Positions 13,772-17,684 of a stretch of DNA of 17,684 bases are shown piece by piece; position 1 is the first letter of the stretch; every line of letters begins with the position of its first letter. The DNA is taken from contig JAOZVT010000174.1 of assembly GCA_025869455.1 (NCBI GenBank), positions 1-17,684 of the forward strand, in the 5' to 3' direction. Source of the stretch: Prosthecobacter sp. Lineage in GTDB: Bacteria; Verrucomicrobiota; Verrucomicrobiia; Verrucomicrobiales; Verrucomicrobiaceae. The position numbers and the translations under genes are program-made. The notes beneath the pieces are model-generated. The model saw only the letters and a program-made list of their open reading frames with translations. It did not search any database and was not told where the DNA came from.

Positions 13772-14920
13772 ATGCCCTCCTACATTCACCACATTGCCAC
13801 AGGCACCCCGACCTACACCTACAGCCAAGCTTACACACGGGATCGTCTGAAAGATTGGGCTCAGGATACAAAGACGAAACGCCTCATCCATGCCATCTAC
13901 AATCGCAGTGGCATTGAGACCCGTCACAGTGTCACGGGAGACTTCGTGGAAGGTGCAGATGCGTCCTTGTATCGAACCGATGAGGAAGGACGCCTTATCT
14001 CACCCGGCACAGCAGAAAGAAACCGTGTGTATGCTCACAACGCTCGCGAGCTTTCCGTGGAAGTTGCCCGCCGCGCGATTGAGGATTCACCCGGCTTTTC
14101 CAAAGATGACATCACACACATCATCTACACATCATGCACGGGCTTCGTGAATCCGGGGCCAGATTATCATATCATTCGTGAACTGGGGCTGCGTGAGAAT
14201 GTGCAGCGTTATACCCTCGGCTTCATGGGCTGTTATGCGGCCTTCCCTGCCCTGCGTATGGCGTCACAGTTTTGTGAGGCCGATCCGCAAGCCGTGGTTT
14301 TGGTGATTTGCTTGGAACTCTGCACCCTACACATGCAGATCAATGATCAGCCCGACAGTATTTTGGCGAACTCTTTGTTCGCGGATGGTGTGGCCGCTGC
14401 CATTGTGAGTGGGCGCGAGCCGATGAACAAGAAGCCAGCTTATTTACTGCGGGGCTTTGAGTCGGCCTTGGTTCCTTCCAGTGAATCTGATATGGCCTGG
14501 GAAATCGGTAATGAGGGATTCAATATCGTCTTGTCCAGCTATGTGCCAGACATCATTGGGGCGAATATTCGCCAGCTTTTGAAAGGCATCCTATCACGCC
14601 ATGATTCGGCTCTGGAAAAGATTGATGAATGGGCCGTTCACCCTGGTGGACGCTCGATCTTGGATAAGGTGCAAGACAGTCTTGCCCTACCACCGGATGC
14701 CTTGGAAGCTTCACGTACCATCTTGCGCGACTATGGCAATATGAGCAGTGCTACGATTCTCTTTGTGCTCAAAGAGATGCTTGATTCAGCTGAAACAGAT
14801 CAGGCCATGATATGCGCAATGGCGTTTGGCCCAGGACTCACCGTTGAAACAGCCGTGATGGAACGCATCGGCTGTGTGGCGATGACCACTCCCTGCCTGG
14901 AAGCAAATCTTAAAGTCTAA
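13772..14920 (+). CDS. Type III polyketide synthase (alkylresorcinol/alkylpyrone-synthase-like)
   Basis: This 382-residue enzyme has the complete thiolase-fold active site of the chalcone-synthase superfamily: Cys154 in GFMGCYAAFPA, His290 in WAVHPGG and Asn323 in DYGNMSSATI. AFGPGLTVE at 351-359 is the usual G-F-G-P-G loop with Ala first. Such enzymes extend an acyl-CoA starter with malonyl-CoA and cyclise it, giving resorcinols, pyrones or phloroglucinols. The partner gene, an ICMT-like methyltransferase fused to a flavin hydroxylase, parallels srsA-srsB-srsC of Streptomyces griseus, so a long-chain alkylresorcinol converted to a methoxylated quinol/quinone is the favoured product (inference). 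ATG 13772 is preferred to TTG 13763, which would overlap the YceI stop. Catalytic residues are intact; starter and product are unknown. Confidence 0.93.
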   Translation: MPSYIHHIATGTPTYTYSQAYTRDRLKDWAQDTKTKRLIHAIYNRSGIETRHSVTGDFVEGADASLYRTDEEGRLISPGTAERNRVYAHNARELSVEVARRAIEDSPGFSKDDITHIIYTSCTGFVNPGPDYHIIRELGLRENVQRYTLGFMGCYAAFPALRMASQFCEADPQAVVLVICLELCTLHMQINDQPDSILANSLFADGVAAAIVSGREPMNKKPAYLLRGFESALVPSSESDMAWEIGNEGFNIVLSSYVPDIIGANIRQLLKGILSRHDSALEKIDEWAVHPGGRSILDKVQDSLALPPDALEASRTILRDYGNMSSATILFVLKEMLDSAETDQAMICAMAFGPGLTVETAVMERIGCVAMTTPCLEANLKV

Positions 14921-14922
14921 CT

Positions 14923-16974
14923 ATGTCTGCGATAGGCTCAATCTACTCGCCAGCACAACGCTGGTCTGCCCTGGCTTACGGGTTTCTGAGCCATAGCCTT
15001 TTCCTTGCGTCGGTGGCGGTGATGTTTGTTAGCTTATATCACGGCCTGCACACCAGTGTGTTGCACTTGCATGGCTGGTCTGCCTTAGTGGTAGATCTCC
15101 TGCTGGTGCTTCAGTTTGCTTTAGGGCATTCGCTATTACTGTCAGATCGTGGTCGGCGTTGGATGACAAAGCTGGCTCCCATGGGGCTGGGGCGTGAGCT
15201 TTCCACTACCATATTTGCGGGTCTAGCTTCATTGCAGTTGCTGATTACCTTTTCATTCTGGTCCTCCTCGGATGTTCTTTGGGCAGCTCCCGAAGGCTGG
15301 CTAAAAAACACGCTCACGGTTCTTTATGGGGCGTCCTGGGTGCTTTTGGCCAAGTCCATGAGTGACGCGGGATTGGACGTACAAATTGGTATCTTAGGCT
15401 GGCGCTCCGTTTGGCGTGGGCAAGCCCCTGTGTACCGCTCCTTCACACGCACGGGTTTGTTTAAATACAGCCGCCAGCCCATTTACTCCTCTTTTACCTT
15501 GATCCTGTGGACGGCCCCCATTTGGACACCGGATCATTTGCTCATTGCTAGCCTATGGACGTTTTACTGCTTTGCTGCGCCTGTTTTGAAGGAGAAGCGG
15601 TATCTGCGTTTTTATGGTGAAGCTTATGCGCGCTATCAATCAGCCGTGCCGTATTGGTTTCCTAGACGTCGAATTCGGGCCATGAATAACAACCACGCAT
15701 CATCGTCAATGCAGAATGAAGTTGTCATCATTGGGGCCGGCCCCATTGGCATGGCGTTGGGTTGTTTGTTAGGCACTCGTGGTGTTAAAGTACACATCCT
15801 TGAGCAGCGCACGACATTGCCTACTCATTCCCAGGCGATTGGCATCACACCTCCTTCTTTGGCTATTCTTGCAGAACTGGGGCTGGATACGCAGTTCATT
15901 CAGCATGGATTACCCATTCGTGATTGTCAGGTGCATGGGCAAACTGGGTTCTTAGGCACGGCCTCTTTCCGCGATATCCCAGGTCCTTATCCGTACATCC
16001 TGTCTCTGCCTCAGCAGGAGAGCATGAGGCTTTTGTCGGAGAAGTTAGCCGAATACCCAAGCGTCACGCTGGATCGTGGAGTGGAGGTCATCTCCTTAAA
16101 GCAGGATGCCGGACAGGTGACTTTGGAGATTCGTGATGGTGCGGGTGTGGTGACGACCCAGCAGGCTGCTTATGCGGTGGCTTGTGACGGACATCGCAGT
16201 CGGGTGAGGGAGATGCTGCGGATGCGGACCACACGGCGAGATTACGGGCATCATTTTGTCATGGGCGACTTTACGGATCGCTCCGCCCTGAAGGATGAGG
16301 CACATCTTTACTTCACGTCTGAAGGAGCGGTGGAAAGCTTTCCTCTGCCGGGTGGATTGAGGCGCTGGATTGTTCAAACCCGTGGGCCCACCCAGGAAAC
16401 GAGTCAGGACTTCATCAGTGAAATGGTTCGCACCCGATCTGGGCATAACATCTCACCACAAGACCAGCTCAATCAAAGTGCCTTCTCTCCATGGCGTTTG
16501 GACTGCGAGCAAGTTTTTGAGGGGCGCGTCATTCTGTGTGGAGATGCTGCCCATGTCATGAGTCCGATAGGTGGTCAGGGAATGAACACGGGTTTTGCAG
16601 ATGCGGAATTCGCGGCGGTGATGCTGCATGCCATCTTGCATCATGGTCAGCCTGCGGAGCCTTGGTTAGCGGAATATGATCGCTGCCGTCGCGCTGCTGC
16701 AAACACGGCGGCTACCCGTGCGGCTTTGGGGATGGGACTGGGCACCTGGACAGGAAGCTCCGCGTCTCTGCTACGGGATGCCTTGCTGCGCTATGTGATC
16801 TTTCGCTGGCCCTTGCAGGGCATCGTTGGACCGTGGTTTGCCATGAAAACCATTCCCTTCAATCGGCTTAGCCAATCCAAATTTGCCAGGAAACAATTGG
16901 AGCAGTTCCATGGACAAGACCTCCATGAAGAGCAGCAAGAAAGTGGGAGGCTCAGCCCCTTGGAATCTGCTTAA
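14923..16974 (+). CDS. Fusion: membrane ICMT-like methyltransferase + FAD-dependent aromatic hydroxylase
   Basis: This 683-residue protein joins two enzymes. Residues 1-250 form a multi-pass membrane domain with LLLVLQFALGHSLLL, and FKYSRQPIYSS at 180-190 followed by KEKRYLRFYGEAYARYQ, the C-terminal S-adenosylmethionine pattern of the ICMT/NnrU/MddA-type methyltransferases. After a polar linker (about 251-265), residues 266-683 form a class A flavin monooxygenase: GAGPIG at 271-276 (Rossmann), CDGHRSRVRE at 421-430 (DG motif) and CGDAAHVMSPIGGQGMNTGFAD at 539-560 (GD motif). In S. griseus the separate proteins SrsB and SrsC methylate and hydroxylate the resorcinol made by SrsA; here both follow a type III synthase by two bases in a single frame. 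Internal Met254 and Met263 could also start the hydroxylase alone, though neither has a Shine-Dalgarno sequence. The fusion is seen directly; the pathway is inferred. Confidence 0.9.
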   Translation: MSAIGSIYSPAQRWSALAYGFLSHSLFLASVAVMFVSLYHGLHTSVLHLHGWSALVVDLLLVLQFALGHSLLLSDRGRRWMTKLAPMGLGRELSTTIFAGLASLQLLITFSFWSSSDVLWAAPEGWLKNTLTVLYGASWVLLAKSMSDAGLDVQIGILGWRSVWRGQAPVYRSFTRTGLFKYSRQPIYSSFTLILWTAPIWTPDHLLIASLWTFYCFAAPVLKEKRYLRFYGEAYARYQSAVPYWFPRRRIRAMNNNHASSSMQNEVVIIGAGPIGMALGCLLGTRGVKVHILEQRTTLPTHSQAIGITPPSLAILAELGLDTQFIQHGLPIRDCQVHGQTGFLGTASFRDIPGPYPYILSLPQQESMRLLSEKLAEYPSVTLDRGVEVISLKQDAGQVTLEIRDGAGVVTTQQAAYAVACDGHRSRVREMLRMRTTRRDYGHHFVMGDFTDRSALKDEAHLYFTSEGAVESFPLPGGLRRWIVQTRGPTQETSQDFISEMVRTRSGHNISPQDQLNQSAFSPWRLDCEQVFEGRVILCGDAAHVMSPIGGQGMNTGFADAEFAAVMLHAILHHGQPAEPWLAEYDRCRRAAANTAATRAALGMGLGTWTGSSASLLRDALLRYVIFRWPLQGIVGPWFAMKTIPFNRLSQSKFARKQLEQFHGQDLHEEQQESGRLSPLESA

Positions 16975-17020
16975 TCATGGCGATTTCAGCCTAACCTATG
17001 GTGAATCACAGATCTCAAAT

Positions 17021-17684
17021 TTACACGCGCGCTCCCATCAATACTTTCATGACATCATCCATGGTGACCCAACCGCAGATCCTGCCGGAGTCATTGTCCA
17101 CTAGAGCCGCGATTTCATGCTTCTCTAAGAACAGGGTCAGCAATTGTGTGAGCGATGCCTTTTCACCAATGTGTAAAACTGGCCGTATAAGCTCCCGCCA
17201 GTTGGCTGTGGGGTCCGTCATGTTTTGCACAAACAGTTCGCGCACACGGATGTAGCCCGTGACTTGGTCCAGGCTGCCGTTTGCACTGACAGGATAACTG
17301 CGATGTAACTTGCCTCCTAAATCCGCGACATTTTCTGGCAGCGTCTTGCGAAGGTCAAAGATCTTCACGGCCCCGCTCGGCACCATGGCGGTCTTCGTTC
17401 TGCGCGCACTCAACGTAGCCGCGTGGATCATAATGATCTCTTCCCGATTGTGCAGCAGTTGTTCCGCCTTGGCCGCCTGGACAAGCGTGATGATATCCAT
17501 GATCTGATCACTCTGTGTTTTGTGAACCGTTGTCTTCGTCTTCAGCCGTTCACAAAAGGCCTCCATTAGCAGAACAAGTGGCAGACACAGACGAACCATC
17601 CAGGTAAGCGGGCCGATGATTTTTGGAGCTATACCGACTTCCAAAAAGATTGTCGAAAATCGGGCTGTACTTTTCAGAAAAATG
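17021..17684 (-). CDS. DUF21/CBS-domain (CNNM/CorC-type) membrane protein, C-terminal part (runs off the right edge)
   Basis: The minus-strand frame is open to the last base, so the N-terminus lies beyond the window; the TTG at 17644 is not the start. The visible part begins with the end of a DUF21 membrane domain: an EVGIAPK segment matches the family GE-x-x-PK motif, then a helix TWMVRLCLPLVLLMEAF. It continues through a linker (QIMDIITLVQAAKAEQLLHNREE) into a CBS pair, with RTKTAMVPSGAVKIFDL and HRSYPV-x6-LDQVTGYIRVREL in the first and IAALVDNDSGRICGWVTMDDVM in the second. No CorC_HlyC end domain is present. Members are linked to Mg or other cation handling and sense nucleotides via CBS. 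It faces the methyltransferase-hydroxylase gene tail to tail across 46 bases in which I see no clear terminator. Confidence 0.85.
   Translation of the reverse strand, partial: IFLKSTARFSTIFLEVGIAPKIIGPLTWMVRLCLPLVLLMEAFCERLKTKTTVHKTQSDQIMDIITLVQAAKAEQLLHNREEIIMIHAATLSARRTKTAMVPSGAVKIFDLRKTLPENVADLGGKLHRSYPVSANGSLDQVTGYIRVRELFVQNMTDPTANWRELIRPVLHIGEKASLTQLLTLFLEKHEIAALVDNDSGRICGWVTMDDVMKVLMGARV

Noticed and set aside
15682..15711. Internal Met254/Met263 as evidence for two separate genes
   Set aside because: The frame is continuous with no stop or frameshift, and no ribosome-binding sequence precedes either Met; alternative internal initiation remains possible.

Overview
The window reads as chromosomal DNA of a Gram-negative bacterium, most likely from the Verrucomicrobiota (Planctomycetes-Verrucomicrobia-Chlamydia group). 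That placement is an inference from three things: the large Ig-like surface protein with its long hydrophilic leader, starts that mostly lack a Shine-Dalgarno sequence (several read AACCATG or ACCCCATG), and the DUF3570/DUF4266/ApbE gene set. I cannot name a genus. No tRNA, rRNA, CRISPR array or insertion sequence was seen.

Layout. (1) Positions 1-1451, minus strand: an edge-truncated secreted protein and a secreted alpha/beta hydrolase. (2) 1452-1619: a divergent control region with an ArsR/SmtB-type dyad and a TATAAT box. (3) 1620-12836, plus strand: a long gene train with mostly short gaps, probably one operon or a few overlapping ones. It encodes a His/Cys-rich small exported protein, a structured leader with a 21-residue leader ORF, a TolC/CzcC-like outer-membrane protein, a CzcA-type heavy-metal RND pump, a DUF3570 outer-membrane protein, an ApbE-like FAD:protein FMN transferase, a TlpA-like thioredoxin, a DUF4266 lipoprotein ending in Gly-Cys-Gly-Cys-Asn, and a 985-residue Ig/He_PIG surface protein. 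No membrane-fusion (HlyD/CzcB) subunit is present. (4) 12837-13196: a gap without a convincing gene. (5) 13197-16974, plus strand: a YceI-like periplasmic lipid-binding protein, a type III polyketide synthase, and a single protein fusing a membrane ICMT-like methyltransferase to a FAD-dependent aromatic hydroxylase. (6) 17021-17684, minus strand: the C-terminal part of a DUF21/CBS (CNNM/CorC-type) membrane protein running off the edge.

How the genes may work together. The first half looks like an envelope redox and metal module. DUF3570 carries a D-x-x-S-G-A-S sequence resembling the ApbE flavinylation consensus, and the Ig protein carries D-x-x-A-G-A-T near its N-terminus, so one or both may receive covalent FMN from the neighbouring ApbE. 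Thioredoxin and the Cys-tailed lipoprotein would supply thiol chemistry. The second half resembles the Streptomyces griseus srsABC phenolic-lipid pathway (type III PKS, methyltransferase, flavin hydroxylase) with the last two activities fused. YceI is a plausible carrier for the lipid or quinone product. A shared role in envelope electron transfer is a hypothesis only.
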